Program-made: the position numbers and the translations under genes | Notes under the pieces: generated by a model | What the model was told of the DNA's origin: nothing | Database searches by the model: none | The model's input: the letters and a program-made list of their open reading frames with translations, nothing else | DNA from: Lacrimispora amygdalina | GTDB taxonomy: Bacteria > Bacillota > Clostridia > Lachnospirales > Lachnospiraceae | Direction of reading: 5' to 3' | DNA: 64,000 bases | Assembly: GCF_900205965.1 (NCBI RefSeq) | Contig: NZ_OAOF01000001.1 | Location: forward strand, 434,001-498,000 | In this document: one piece after another, positions 42,462-50,779 of the stretch | How positions within the stretch are numbered: position 1 is the stretch's first letter | Layout of the letters: each line of letters opens with the position of its first letter

Positions 42462-43325
42462 CTATGCTTTTCCAACGGAACCGAATAATTCCATCTTCTC
42501 TTTCACAGTTGCCTTAATGGCTTCTGTTCCTGGTGCAAGGAGCTTACGCGGGTCAAATCCCTTGCCCTCTAAATCCTTGCCTGCTTCAATATATTTACGG
42601 GTCGCTTCTGCAAAAGTAAGCTGACATTCCGTATTCACATTGATCTTCGCTACGCCAAGGCTGATAGCCTTTTTAATCTGATCTTCCGGAATGCCTGTCC
42701 CGCCGTGAAGTACCAGAGGCATACCGCCTACTTTATCTTTTACGGCTGCCAGAGTTTCAAAGCTTAAGCCAGCCCAGTTTGCCGGATATTTGCCATGGAT
42801 GTTGCCAATTCCTGCTGCCAGCATGGTTACGCCTAAATCAGCGATCTGCTTGCACTCGTCCGGATCTGCACACTCACCCATACCAACTACGCCGTCTTCC
42901 TCGCCGCCGATGGAACCAACTTCCGCTTCAATGGAAAGGCCCTTTTCATTGCAAACCTTCACCAGCTCTGTTGTCTTCTCCACATTCTCTGCGATTGGGT
43001 AATGGGAACCATCAAACATAATTGATGAGAAACCAGCCTCAATGCACTTATAACAGCCTTCATAAGAACCGTGATCCAGATGAAGCGCTACCGGTACACT
43101 GATCTTTAATTCGTCGATCATGGCCTTAACCATAGCTGCTACCGTCTTATAACCTGTCATGTATTTGCCAGCGCCTTCGGAGACTCCCAGAATAACCGGA
43201 GATTTCAGTTCTTCGGCTGTCAGTAAAACAGCTTTTGTCCACTCAAGGTTGTTGATGTTGAACTGTCCAACTGCGTATTTTCCATCTCTTGCTTTTTCAA
43301 GCATATCTTTTGCTGAAACTAACAT
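42462..43325 (-). CDS. fba: Class II fructose-bisphosphate aldolase
   Basis: A 287-aa zinc-dependent aldolase of glycolysis/gluconeogenesis (fructose 1,6-bisphosphate to DHAP and GAP). It shows VALHLDHGSYEGCYKCIEAGFSSIMFDGSHYP (catalytic Asp and Zn His), EAEVGSIGGEEDG (Zn Glu), AAGIGNIHGKYP (Zn His with the cation loop), PLVLHGGTGIPEDQIKKAI (Zn His, phosphate loop) and KINVNTECQ. ATG 43325 follows GGAGGT at 7 bases and is chosen over a 14-codon extension. It could act on tagatose bisphosphate, but the overall pattern fits FBP aldolase. Confidence 0.93.
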   Translation of the reverse strand: MLVSAKDMLEKARDGKYAVGQFNINNLEWTKAVLLTAEELKSPVILGVSEGAGKYMTGYKTVAAMVKAMIDELKISVPVALHLDHGSYEGCYKCIEAGFSSIMFDGSHYPIAENVEKTTELVKVCNEKGLSIEAEVGSIGGEEDGVVGMGECADPDECKQIADLGVTMLAAGIGNIHGKYPANWAGLSFETLAAVKDKVGGMPLVLHGGTGIPEDQIKKAISLGVAKINVNTECQLTFAEATRKYIEAGKDLEGKGFDPRKLLAPGTEAIKATVKEKMELFGSVGKA

Positions 43326-43365
43326 ATCACAGACCTCCATATTTTTTATTGTCTTACATTTCTTC

Positions 43366-43371
43366 ATTATA
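43366..43371 (-). promoter_or_regulatory. -10 box of the fba promoter
   Basis: Minus strand TATAAT, 35-40 bases before the start codon; the best -35 is a poor TTTCCA at 18 bases. An imperfect TTTCC/GGAAA repeat overlaps the region. Confidence 0.45.
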
Positions 43372-43457
43372 TACTATTTTCCCTTATTTGGAAAGGCTAT
43401 TTTTTACAAGATTGTATTTTTTATAACAAAGTTACATTTACTTTCAGGAACTCTGTG

Positions 43458-44942
43458 TTAAGCTAAAAAGCCCATAACAGCCTCTTTCATTGAATCCCGG
43501 CCGCACTCGGTCTGATGAAGAACTGGTGCAGTGCGGATCTCTTCAACTGCCTGTGGTATATCGGTTCCTGATACCTCTGATAAACGATCTATAATCTTAA
43601 ATTCATCTTCTAAAGATTTCTTACCTTCCAAAGCTTCTAAGACATTACCGGAAAACTTATACGGACTTGCTGTGGAGGCAATCACTGTTCTGGTCTCATC
43701 CTTCGTCCGTTCTTTATACTGATGATAAACAGAAGCCGCAACGCCTGTATGAGTGTCAATTAAATATCCGGTGCGGTCAAACAGCTCTTTTATGGTTCTC
43801 TGGTTTTCTGCTTCTCCTGCATATCCACCAATAAAGTCTACCATGAACTTTTTCATATCCGGTGTAACCGTATAACTGCCTGTTTCCCCCAGTTCTTTCA
43901 TAAGATCTGCATTCTTCTTAGCATCACAGCCGGTGCTTAAATAAATGAGGCGTTCTAAGTTACTGGATATCAGGATATCCATGGAGGGAGAACTGGTAAG
44001 AATGAATTCCCTGTTTCTGTCATAGATCCCTGACTGGAAGAAATCATAAAGTACTTTATTCTCATTAGAAGCACAGATTAATTTATCAATAGGCACACCC
44101 ATCTGTTTTGCAAGATAAGCAGCTAAAATATTTCCAAAGTTCCCAGTTGGAACAACCACATTGATCCGCTCTCCCTCAGAAATCTCTTCTCCTGAAAGCA
44201 GTTTTCCGTAAGCATACACATAATATACCACCTGCGGTACCAGTCTTCCGATGTTAATGGAATTGGCGGAAGAAAGTTGATACCCATTCTTCTTAAGCAA
44301 AGCTGCAAAGTCCCTGTCACCAAAAATTTTTTTCACACCAGTCTGCGCATCATCAAAATTCCCATGTATTGCCGCGACATGGGTATTCTTACCCTTCTGG
44401 GTTACCATCTGAAGCTCCTGGACACGGCTCACACCGTTTTTGGGATAAAAGACGATGATCTCAGTTCCTTCCACGTCCGCAAATCCAGCCATGGCTGCTT
44501 TCCCCGTATCGCCGGAGGTAGCAGTCAGTATCACAATCTTATTCTTTACCTGATTCTTCTTTGCAGCAACGGTCATCAGATGAGGAAGTATGGAAAGCGC
44601 CATATCTTTAAATGCTATAGTACTGCCATGGTACAGTTCCAGATAATATGCACCGTCTGCTTTTGATATCGGAGCAATCTCTTCCGTATCAAACTTGCTG
44701 TCATATGCACAGTTTATACAGTTTTTTAATTCCTCCTCTGTATAATCGGTAAGAAACAGCTTCATAACTTCATAAGCAGTTTCCTGATATGTCAATGTAG
44801 AAAGTTCTTTCATGGTCTTGTCAAGCCTGGGGATAAAACATGGCATAAACAATCCGCCGTCTGCTGCCAGCCCTTTTAAAATTGCCTGGGAAGCCGTCAC
44901 ATTGGCCTCTCTGCCTCTGGTACTCTGATAGGATAATTCCAT
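43458..44942 (-). CDS. thrC: Threonine synthase
   Basis: A 494-aa PLP enzyme that converts O-phosphohomoserine to threonine. The N-terminal YQSTRGREANVTASQAILKGLAADGGLFMP is diagnostic for the long (yeast/E. coli-type) branch. PLP lysine is in YLELYHGSTIAFKDMALSILPHLM (AFKDM), and the phosphate loop is TATSGDTGKAAMAGF. NIGRLVPQVVYYVYAYG and VVPTGNFGNILAAYLAKQMGVP follow as expected. Monocistronic with its own promoter; I see no T-box leader in the short upstream region. Confidence 0.96.
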   Translation of the reverse strand: MELSYQSTRGREANVTASQAILKGLAADGGLFMPCFIPRLDKTMKELSTLTYQETAYEVMKLFLTDYTEEELKNCINCAYDSKFDTEEIAPISKADGAYYLELYHGSTIAFKDMALSILPHLMTVAAKKNQVKNKIVILTATSGDTGKAAMAGFADVEGTEIIVFYPKNGVSRVQELQMVTQKGKNTHVAAIHGNFDDAQTGVKKIFGDRDFAALLKKNGYQLSSANSINIGRLVPQVVYYVYAYGKLLSGEEISEGERINVVVPTGNFGNILAAYLAKQMGVPIDKLICASNENKVLYDFFQSGIYDRNREFILTSSPSMDILISSNLERLIYLSTGCDAKKNADLMKELGETGSYTVTPDMKKFMVDFIGGYAGEAENQRTIKELFDRTGYLIDTHTGVAASVYHQYKERTKDETRTVIASTASPYKFSGNVLEALEGKKSLEDEFKIIDRLSEVSGTDIPQAVEEIRTAPVLHQTECGRDSMKEAVMGFLA

Positions 44943-45002
44943 GGTATCGCATTCCTTTCCTGCTCTCTCTTAATAAGTATGAATCAAAAAAACCTTGCCA
45001 GC

Positions 45003-45031
45003 ATTGTAGCACACTTTAATCCCAGGTGCAA
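45003..45031 (-). promoter_or_regulatory. SigA promoter of thrC
   Basis: Minus strand TTGCAC (45026-45031), 17-base spacer, TACAAT (45003-45008). Confidence 0.75.
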
Positions 45032-45091
45032 GAAAAAACAACAAAAAAGTTTCCTTATTGCGGACATATGTTTTTGTATAAAGGACACTTA

Positions 45092-45110
45092 CTGGAGTTT
45101 GCAACTCCAG
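45092..45110. promoter_or_regulatory. CTGGAGTT-N3-AACTCCAG inverted repeat upstream of sfsA (MerR-type operator candidate)
   Basis: A perfect 8+8 bp inverted repeat with a 3-base centre, ending one base before a TATGAT (45112-45117) that could serve as -10. Dyads of this length in a promoter spacer are typical of MerR-family activators. No MerR gene is in the window. Confidence 0.45.
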
Positions 45111-45160
45111 CTATGATGTGATAAGATACTGTGAGAACTACAGAAAGGAGCGCTGTCTCA

Positions 45161-45898
45161 TTGAACTATCCACATATTGTAAAGGGCAGTTTTTTAAGCC
45201 GCCCCAACCGTTTCATTGCTTATGTTCAGATATTAACAGGAGAATCAAAGGGAAAGACCGTGGTGTGTCACGTAAAAAATACAGGCCGGTGCAAAGAGCT
45301 TCTGCTGCCGGAAGCCACAGTACTCCTTCAGTATCATCCGGAAGCTTCTGTCCTCGGCAGAAAAACAGAATATTCTCTGATCGGGGTCTTTAAAGTGAGG
45401 GATGAGGATACGCTGTTAATCAATATGGATTCCCAGGCTCCCAATCTGGCTGCGTATGAGTGGCTCCTTGGCTGTGGATCAGCCTGTGAAATTAAAAGAG
45501 AAGTCACCTACGGTCAGTCACGCTTCGACCTTGCTTTCCAGCTAATTGAAAAAGAGGAATCTGGAAGTATAAGGCATATCCCTGCATTTATGGAGGTAAA
45601 AGGTGTAACATTAGAGGAGCATAACCTTGCGCTTTTTCCGGATGCCCCCACAATCCGGGGAATCAAACATATTGAAGAGCTGATTCATGCTAAAAAAGAC
45701 GGGTATGAAACGTATCTTCTCTTTTTAATCCAGATGAAAGGGATGACAGGCTTTTCTCCCAATGAACGGACCCAGCCGGAACTGAAAGAAGCGCTGCAAA
45801 AAGCGGCTGCAGCAGGAGTCCACATTCTGGCTTATGACTGCCAGGTTACGGAAAACTCAATGACTGTGGATCAGCCTGTTCCAGTTTATTTAGACTGA
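45161..45898 (+). CDS. sfsA: SfsA family DNA/RNA nuclease-like protein
   Basis: A 245-aa SfsA protein, first named as a sugar fermentation stimulation factor and containing an OB-fold plus a PD-(D/E)XK nuclease-like domain. NYPHIVKGSFLSRPNRFIAYV is the typical N-terminus; VKNTGRCKELLLPEATV, FDLAFQLI and HIPAFMEVKGVTLE (catalytic acidic/Lys motif) are diagnostic, with FPDAPTIRGIKHIEELI closing. I take TTG 45161 as start because AAAGGAG lies 10 bases upstream and the family begins at this residue; the GTG ten codons earlier has no ribosome site. Confidence 0.9.
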   Translation: MNYPHIVKGSFLSRPNRFIAYVQILTGESKGKTVVCHVKNTGRCKELLLPEATVLLQYHPEASVLGRKTEYSLIGVFKVRDEDTLLINMDSQAPNLAAYEWLLGCGSACEIKREVTYGQSRFDLAFQLIEKEESGSIRHIPAFMEVKGVTLEEHNLALFPDAPTIRGIKHIEELIHAKKDGYETYLLFLIQMKGMTGFSPNERTQPELKEALQKAAAAGVHILAYDCQVTENSMTVDQPVPVYLD

Positions 45899-45913
45899 CC
45901 GGATCTTTATCCC

Positions 45914-46579
45914 TCACTCCAGATAAAAATCCGGGGTGCGGGACAAAAGTTCCCCCCGGTCAACTATCCGGTATACCCTGTCTTCTTTTCTTATTACACC
46001 GTCCCTGCAAAGCGTATTTATAATACGGAATGTCTGGCGGTAACTTGCTCCAATTGATTTAGCCGTGTCTGCAAGCGTTTCCAGAAAAAGCCCTTCCTGC
46101 TCCGTAAACAGAATATACGCACACAGCCGTTCTTCACAGGAATGAAGAGCTGTAATCACACTCTTTTTGGAGCTTCTGATCAGCTTTGATGCCAGTTCTC
46201 TTCCTATATCATTGACAAAAAGAAGATTTTGTTTTAATTTCTCTTCATATTTTCTATATGGAAGCCCAATGCAGATAAACTCAGTCACAGCACAGATGGT
46301 GGCATTTGCTATATGGGAACCTGTCATTAACTCCACATCTCCTATAATTCCTTCTGAGATATAATAGCAAAGCAGAAAATCTTTTCCATTTGCAGAAGCA
46401 GAGCAGACTTTTGCTTTTCCTGAAACCACCAGAAGAAAATACTCCATCTCCCTGCCTTCCTGTAAAATCAGTTCTCCCGGCATAAACCGAAGTACAACGG
46501 AATCGTCAAGATCCATGTCTGACAAATGAAAATGGGTAATCAGACGTTTTATCCGCTGCTCTGTGATATTCATCTTCAT
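45914..46579 (-). CDS. Crp/Fnr-family transcriptional regulator (YeiL-like)
   Basis: A ~221-aa regulator with an N-terminal cyclic-nucleotide-binding-type jelly roll (ILQEGREMEYFLLVVSGKAKVCSASANGKDFLLCYYISEGIIGDVELMTG) and a C-terminal winged helix (TLADTAKSIGASYRQTFRIINTLCRDGVIRKEDRVYRIVD). The Arg/Ser of a cAMP pocket is not evident, and no Fnr-type cysteine cluster is seen, so the signal is unknown. Start ATG 46579 follows AAGGAGGCCG. It is divergent from a YdcZ-type transporter with a perfect 20-bp palindrome between the two, the likely binding site. Confidence 0.88.
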   Translation of the reverse strand: MKMNITEQRIKRLITHFHLSDMDLDDSVVLRFMPGELILQEGREMEYFLLVVSGKAKVCSASANGKDFLLCYYISEGIIGDVELMTGSHIANATICAVTEFICIGLPYRKYEEKLKQNLLFVNDIGRELASKLIRSSKKSVITALHSCEERLCAYILFTEQEGLFLETLADTAKSIGASYRQTFRIINTLCRDGVIRKEDRVYRIVDRGELLSRTPDFYLE

Positions 46580-46602
46580 CGGCCTCCTTATCTTTTTCTG
46601 GA

Positions 46603-46622
46603 AGTATGACATATGTCATACT
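46603..46622. promoter_or_regulatory. Perfect palindrome, Crp/Fnr operator candidate
   Basis: AGTATGACATATGTCATACT, a perfect 20-bp palindrome with TATGAC/GTCATA half-sites. Its centre is about 42 bases before the predicted start of the transporter transcript (-10 TATGCT at 46643-46648), the class II activator position, and it also lies just upstream of the regulator's own ribosome site. Confidence 0.7.
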
Positions 46623-46642
46623 GCTTTGTCAACGGATTATGA

Positions 46643-46648
46643 TATGCT
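46643..46648 (+). promoter_or_regulatory. -10 box of the YdcZ-type transporter promoter
   Basis: TATGCT without a usable -35; the palindrome occupies the -35 region, as expected of an activator-dependent promoter. Confidence 0.45.
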
Positions 46649-46673
46649 TGAAGCCGAAAACGGAGGTAATATT

Positions 46674-47591
46674 ATGTATAATTTTCTCTCATTGCTTGCA
46701 GGCGTAATCATAACCTTCATGATTGCAGTTAACGGAGGGCTTACCGCACAGTACGGCGTATTTGGAGCAGCTGTTATCATTCATGCGGCCGGGGTCTTAT
46801 TTGCCTTACCTCTGCTTAAGCTTCTTCCCACCCGCAGCCGGAAAAAGAAAGAAAAAATTCCATATTGGCTGTACACCGGCGGTATGATCGGTGTGCTGAC
46901 TACTGCATTCAGCAATTTTGTTTTTGGAAAAATCAGTATAACAGGAATTATTGCCTTAGGACTTCTGGGGCAGGCAATTGCTTCCCTTGTCATAGACTGG
47001 CTGGGACTCTTTGGAATGACCGCATATCCTCCCAAAAAGCATACACTGGCCGGACTGGTGCTTGCATTTCTTGGCATTGCTGTCATGCTGAGCCACTCTT
47101 TCTATGGAACGGCTTTACCGGTTCTTATTTCTCTTTTAAGCGGAATTACTGTGGTACTCTCCCGTACGGTAAATGCAGGCTTATCCAAACGGACCGGAGC
47201 TTTAAAAGGATCCTTTATCAATCATCTGGCTGGGCTTCCCGTAACACTGATCCTGCTCTTCCTTTTAGGAAGAAAAGAACCTATATTTGAAAATTTTATT
47301 TTTTCGTACCACATCTGGATCTACTTTGGAGGAATCTTAGGAGTTGTTACAGTTCTTCTTTTTAATGTGACAGTCCCCAAAATACCTGCCTTCCGGCTTA
47401 CACTTTTAACCTTTACCGGACAGATTTTCACCGGAATATTACTGGATCTGATCACACAGAAGGGTTTTTCAACGACCACCTTTTGGGGCGGTCTTTTAGT
47501 TGCTGCAGGTGTAGGAATTACCATGGCAGGAGAACAATTATCTTTACTTCTTTTAAATAAATCCCCTGCCTCCGGTAAATCCGCTTTATAA
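46674..47591 (+). CDS. DMT-superfamily YdcZ (DUF606) transporter, duplicated
   Basis: A 305-aa, ~10-TM membrane protein made of two YdcZ/DUF606 repeats (about residues 1-145 and 150-300), each of five TMs. The first repeat starts MYNFLSLLAGVIITFMIAVNGGLTAQYG; in the second, VTVPKIPAFRLTLLTFTGQIFTGILLDLI repeats the GISITGIIALGLLGQAIASLVIDWLG helix of the first. ATG 46674 behind CGGAGGTAAT is selected; the 37 upstream codons cross the operator. Substrate unknown. The gene is divergent from, and probably activated by, the Crp/Fnr regulator. Confidence 0.85.
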   Translation: MYNFLSLLAGVIITFMIAVNGGLTAQYGVFGAAVIIHAAGVLFALPLLKLLPTRSRKKKEKIPYWLYTGGMIGVLTTAFSNFVFGKISITGIIALGLLGQAIASLVIDWLGLFGMTAYPPKKHTLAGLVLAFLGIAVMLSHSFYGTALPVLISLLSGITVVLSRTVNAGLSKRTGALKGSFINHLAGLPVTLILLFLLGRKEPIFENFIFSYHIWIYFGGILGVVTVLLFNVTVPKIPAFRLTLLTFTGQIFTGILLDLITQKGFSTTTFWGGLLVAAGVGITMAGEQLSLLLLNKSPASGKSAL

Positions 47592-47597
47592 GCAAAA

Positions 47598-47654
47598 ACA
47601 GGATAGAAGCTGAAAATCTGTGCTGTATACAGACTTTTCCTGCTTCTATCCTGT
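47598..47654. terminator. Bidirectional terminator between the YdcZ transporter and TPM genes
   Basis: ACAGGATAGAAGC (47598-47610) and GCTTCTATCCTGT (47642-47654), a perfect 13-bp stem; the minus strand is followed by TTTTTGC, the plus strand by GATTTTCC. Confidence 0.85.
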
Positions 47655-47674
47655 GATTTTCCTGAATCTCTATG

Positions 47675-48538
47675 TTAAAATTTTCTTCCCCCGCCCCCCA
47701 TGGTGCGTCCGGAAGATGTATGGGTCGTGCTTCTGCCACCGGAAGACATTCCTCCACCGGATCCTCCGTTTCCTCCATTATTGCGTGGTACGATGACATG
47801 GGTAATGGTCTTGTTAATCAGGTTATCATTTTGAGCGGAGTAGGCGAATTCACAGTTGGCCCTGTAAGACATCAGTGCACCTCTGGCTCTTCCTCTCTCT
47901 TTTTTCATGGAATACTGGCTGGTGACACCGCCGCAGACTGCCGCTGCTGCTGCCGCTGCTGCCAGTACCGCCAATGCTGCTTCGTACCATCTGATGCTGC
48001 GGTAAACGCTGATTTTTCCCGTATCCTTGTCGTAATTATACTGGCCTCCCGGTATCCCTGCCCGGTAGTATTTAATCACTCCGTCAAGGTATATTCTGGC
48101 ACAGGCTGCATAATCGCCCCCGCTGACCGCTTCATATGCATCATCCAGGATCGCATTCCACCTTTTATCCGTCAGAAACCGGTTCATCTTACCCACAGGC
48201 AGAATATACATCTCCCGGTTATCCATATCAATTAGAAACAGCACACCCCGGTAGTCACTCCCGGTTCCGAATTTTCTTTCTATATAGAAATTCTCCGCAT
48301 AATCTTTGGCAGATTTACCGCCGGTATCCTGGGTGGTCGCTATCACCACATCCATATTCATCTCTTTCTGAATGGACTGGATGGTGCTTTCAAATTCCTC
48401 TTTCTCTTCTGTTGAAAAAAGATCTGCATCATCAAACACTCTTGACTGGGCGGCATACACCCCTGTGACGCCTCCAATAGAAATCAGCGCCAGAATCAGA
48501 AGAAGGCTCACTGCTGATAATACTCTTTTTATCCTCAT
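47675..48538 (-). CDS. TPM-domain membrane protein (YgcG/YdjH-like)
   Basis: A ~287-aa exported protein: signal peptide (residues 1-29, ending GVYA), a TPM domain (about 30-150; RVFDDADLFSTEEKEEFESTIQSIQKEMNMDVVIATTQD is the diagnostic start), a TM of alanines (205-222, ALAVLAAAAAAAAVCGG) and a cytoplasmic basic tail ending in a Gly/Ser-rich GGGGRKF. TPM proteins are implicated in membrane or photosystem repair and extracytoplasmic quality control. The ATG overlaps the upstream stop as ATGA, so it is translationally coupled. In Bacillus the equivalent YdjH lies with YdjG and YdjI. Confidence 0.87.
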   Translation of the reverse strand: MRIKRVLSAVSLLLILALISIGGVTGVYAAQSRVFDDADLFSTEEKEEFESTIQSIQKEMNMDVVIATTQDTGGKSAKDYAENFYIERKFGTGSDYRGVLFLIDMDNREMYILPVGKMNRFLTDKRWNAILDDAYEAVSGGDYAACARIYLDGVIKYYRAGIPGGQYNYDKDTGKISVYRSIRWYEAALAVLAAAAAAAAVCGGVTSQYSMKKERGRARGALMSYRANCEFAYSAQNDNLINKTITHVIVPRNNGGNGGSGGGMSSGGRSTTHTSSGRTMGGGGRKF

Positions 48539-49557
48539 ACTAAATACCCCGCAAGCAGCAGCAAAAGACACACTGGAACGAATACTTTTGCAAACAGAAG
48601 CATCAGTTTTCCTTTGTCAACCGGAAGTTCACCGCATACCTTTCCGGTTTGTCCGTTGATGGTAAAATAATAGATCCGGTCTCTGGCTTCATCTCTGTAC
48701 GTAAGCGTCCATACCGGAAGAAGTGCATATTCCCAGTTTTCATCCTCCAGCCGGATATCCTGGTTACTGACCCGTACCGAGTCATATGAGGTAATGCTGT
48801 TGCGAAGTGTATCTTCCGCAAAGTTTCTGATTTCCATCTTTACCTCATCTGTAAATTCCTGCTCCTCCATATCCCGCCGTTCAGCCATAAAACCCGAGAG
48901 ATATCCCATGGTAAAAGGCTTTAATTTGTCGGTCTCAAAAGGCAGAACTCCCTCCGCCAGCTTACGGTTTGCTTTCTTTAAGGCATTGCGTGGTACATAT
49001 CTTACAGGCATGTCACCGGAACGCAGAACTTCATAGGTCTGGGTTTCCGTATATCTTCTGTCACCGCTTACCCAGACCCGCACCCGGTCCGCACTTGCCT
49101 CCATACTCCCTTTTGCAAGACAGCTGTAAAGAAGATACGGGAAATAGACACCTGTAATTTTTTCAATCTGTTCCTCACTGTAAAATGCCTTTGGAACATA
49201 GCGCTTCTTCTTCATCCAGTCCCGGAAGATTCCCACTGCCTCTTTCTTATCAAGAGAAAAGGGGATTACATAATCCGGATGGAATTCTCCGCTCAGTTTA
49301 CCGGATAAAATAACCGGGTTGTGACAGTAGTAGCAAAAGGATGCTGCCGTAGTATCGTCGGTTACAATTTCAGCTCCGCAGCTGGGGCAGTTATACAATA
49401 ACGTCTCTGCCTCTCCTTTGGATTCCTTTTCCTCATTCAGGAGTGTATTTTCTGCAAATTCAGATAAACAGTATTCACAGGCATATTTCTGCTTTTGAGG
49501 ATTAAACTTTAACGGTCCCCCGCAGTTAGGGCACTTATAGGAGATTGCCGCACTCAT
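48535..49557 (-). CDS. Zinc-ribbon membrane protein (YdjG-like)
   Basis: A 340-aa protein with two N-terminal zinc ribbons: CPNCGGPLKFNPQKQKYACEYC (residues 9-30) and CPSCGAEIV...CYYCHNP (about 57-80). A long domain (85-315) of YdjG type follows, with VIPFSLDKKEAVGIFRDWMKKKRYVPKAFY, and a single C-terminal TM (LMLLFAKVFVPVCLLLLLAGYLV). It probably shuttles between cytoplasmic partners and the membrane. It overlaps the SPFH gene by four bases (ATGA) and the TPM gene by four bases, so the three are made as a unit. The longer frame from 49575 starts inside the SPFH gene and is not used. Confidence 0.87.
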   Translation of the reverse strand: MSAAISYKCPNCGGPLKFNPQKQKYACEYCLSEFAENTLLNEEKESKGEAETLLYNCPSCGAEIVTDDTTAASFCYYCHNPVILSGKLSGEFHPDYVIPFSLDKKEAVGIFRDWMKKKRYVPKAFYSEEQIEKITGVYFPYLLYSCLAKGSMEASADRVRVWVSGDRRYTETQTYEVLRSGDMPVRYVPRNALKKANRKLAEGVLPFETDKLKPFTMGYLSGFMAERRDMEEQEFTDEVKMEIRNFAEDTLRNSITSYDSVRVSNQDIRLEDENWEYALLPVWTLTYRDEARDRIYYFTINGQTGKVCGELPVDKGKLMLLFAKVFVPVCLLLLLAGYLV

Positions 49558-50723
49558 GGCCTTGGTTTTCCGCATTCTGAACAGAATTTACCGGTATTAA
49601 CCGTTCCGCACCCACAGGTCCATGGACCTTCCGGTTTTTTGTTACCGCATTCCGGACAGAATTTGCCAGTGTTAACACTACCGCAGCTGCAGGTCCATGT
49701 CTCCTGCACGGCTGCCGGTTTCGCCGGCTGATTCATCTGCATCTGGCTGATGTTGGCTGCAGACGCAGCTCCCATAAATCCACCTGCTGTATTCATTCCC
49801 ATTCCCATACCCATAAATCCTGCCATAGAGCCGTTTGCATTGCTTCCTGCTGCCTCTAAGCCTCTGGCTGCAGCTCCCTGAACATAGCCTTCCCGCACGC
49901 CGGGATCGCTTAACATGGCTCCCTGATTCCTCATCTGGATCAGAGCTTTGGATTCTTCATCATAGGAGATGCTTGCGATTCCCACAGACTGGATTTCCAT
50001 TCCTCTTCCGGCTCTCCACTGGTTATCCAACACATCCGCCATATACTGCCCCAGTTCTCTTCCCTTTGAGGCTACATAGGAGATGCGGATCCCATCCGCT
50101 GACATCTGATTGATGGAAGACTGAAGCGCTTCTAAGAATTCCGATAAATACTGACCGTTGATATCGCTGACCTCAACATGGTCTGTATTCTTTGGAACGG
50201 CCTCTGCATAAAATAAGAAAGGATCCGTTACTTTAATGGAATAATTGCCATGAGCTCTTAAAAACAGCTCTGCATTATAAAACTGGTCAAAATAATTAAT
50301 GGGATTGGGCGTTCCAAACTTGATTCCCTTGATTTCCTGAAGATTAATAAAGTAAACTCTTTGTGATGTAGGTGTCTGGCCTCCGAAACGCACACGGTCA
50401 AAAGATTCACTGATGGCTTCTTTCAGCTGACCGTTAAAAAGAGACGGCATGGAGGAATTCTTTACGGTAAAATATCCTGGCTCTCCTGTATAGTCTATAA
50501 CCTTTCCTCCGTCAACCAGAAGCATAAACTGATTGGGATAAACATGAATGACGGAACCGTCTGACACCGTATTATCCGTGCTCTTTGTATTAGAACCCTT
50601 GCGTACCTTTACCCCGCTGGTAAATACGGTCTGATCTCCCATACTGCCTGCCTCTATTACTTCAAGCCACTGGTCTGCCAGTGATCCTCCAATTGCTGAA
50701 GTCAATGCTTTCACAATTCCCAT
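49554..50723 (-). CDS. SPFH-domain protein with C-terminal zinc ribbons (YdjI-like)
   Basis: A 389-aa protein: an N-terminal SPFH/band-7 domain without TM (residues ~20-235; VIHVYPNQFMLLVDGGKVIDYTGEPGYFTV, then RVRFGGQTPTSQRVYFINLQEIKGIKFGTP), a flexible Met/Gly-rich linker (295-330) and two near-identical zinc ribbons (CGSVNTGKFCPECG and CGTVNTGKFCSECG) at the C-terminus. B. subtilis YdjI of this class recruits the PspA membrane-stress protein to the membrane; no pspA is visible here. First gene of the three-gene unit with the zinc-ribbon and TPM proteins. The start has GGAGGAAGCGG upstream. Confidence 0.88.
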   Translation of the reverse strand: MGIVKALTSAIGGSLADQWLEVIEAGSMGDQTVFTSGVKVRKGSNTKSTDNTVSDGSVIHVYPNQFMLLVDGGKVIDYTGEPGYFTVKNSSMPSLFNGQLKEAISESFDRVRFGGQTPTSQRVYFINLQEIKGIKFGTPNPINYFDQFYNAELFLRAHGNYSIKVTDPFLFYAEAVPKNTDHVEVSDINGQYLSEFLEALQSSINQMSADGIRISYVASKGRELGQYMADVLDNQWRAGRGMEIQSVGIASISYDEESKALIQMRNQGAMLSDPGVREGYVQGAAARGLEAAGSNANGSMAGFMGMGMGMNTAGGFMGAASAANISQMQMNQPAKPAAVQETWTCSCGSVNTGKFCPECGNKKPEGPWTCGCGTVNTGKFCSECGKPRP

Positions 50724-50779
50724 TCCGCTTCCTCCTTTAGAGTTTTATTTCATATTATACTGCGCAAATGATATCCTGG

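Noticed and set aside
44943..45031. T-box riboswitch in front of thrC
   Set aside because: The promoter lies only about 60 bases upstream of the start codon, leaving no room for the stem I/antiterminator structure, and no T-box sequence is seen.
47672..48235. 187-codon open frame antisense to the TPM gene
   Set aside because: Arises from Gly/Ala-rich coding on the other strand; Cys/Arg-rich nonsense-like translation and no ribosome site.
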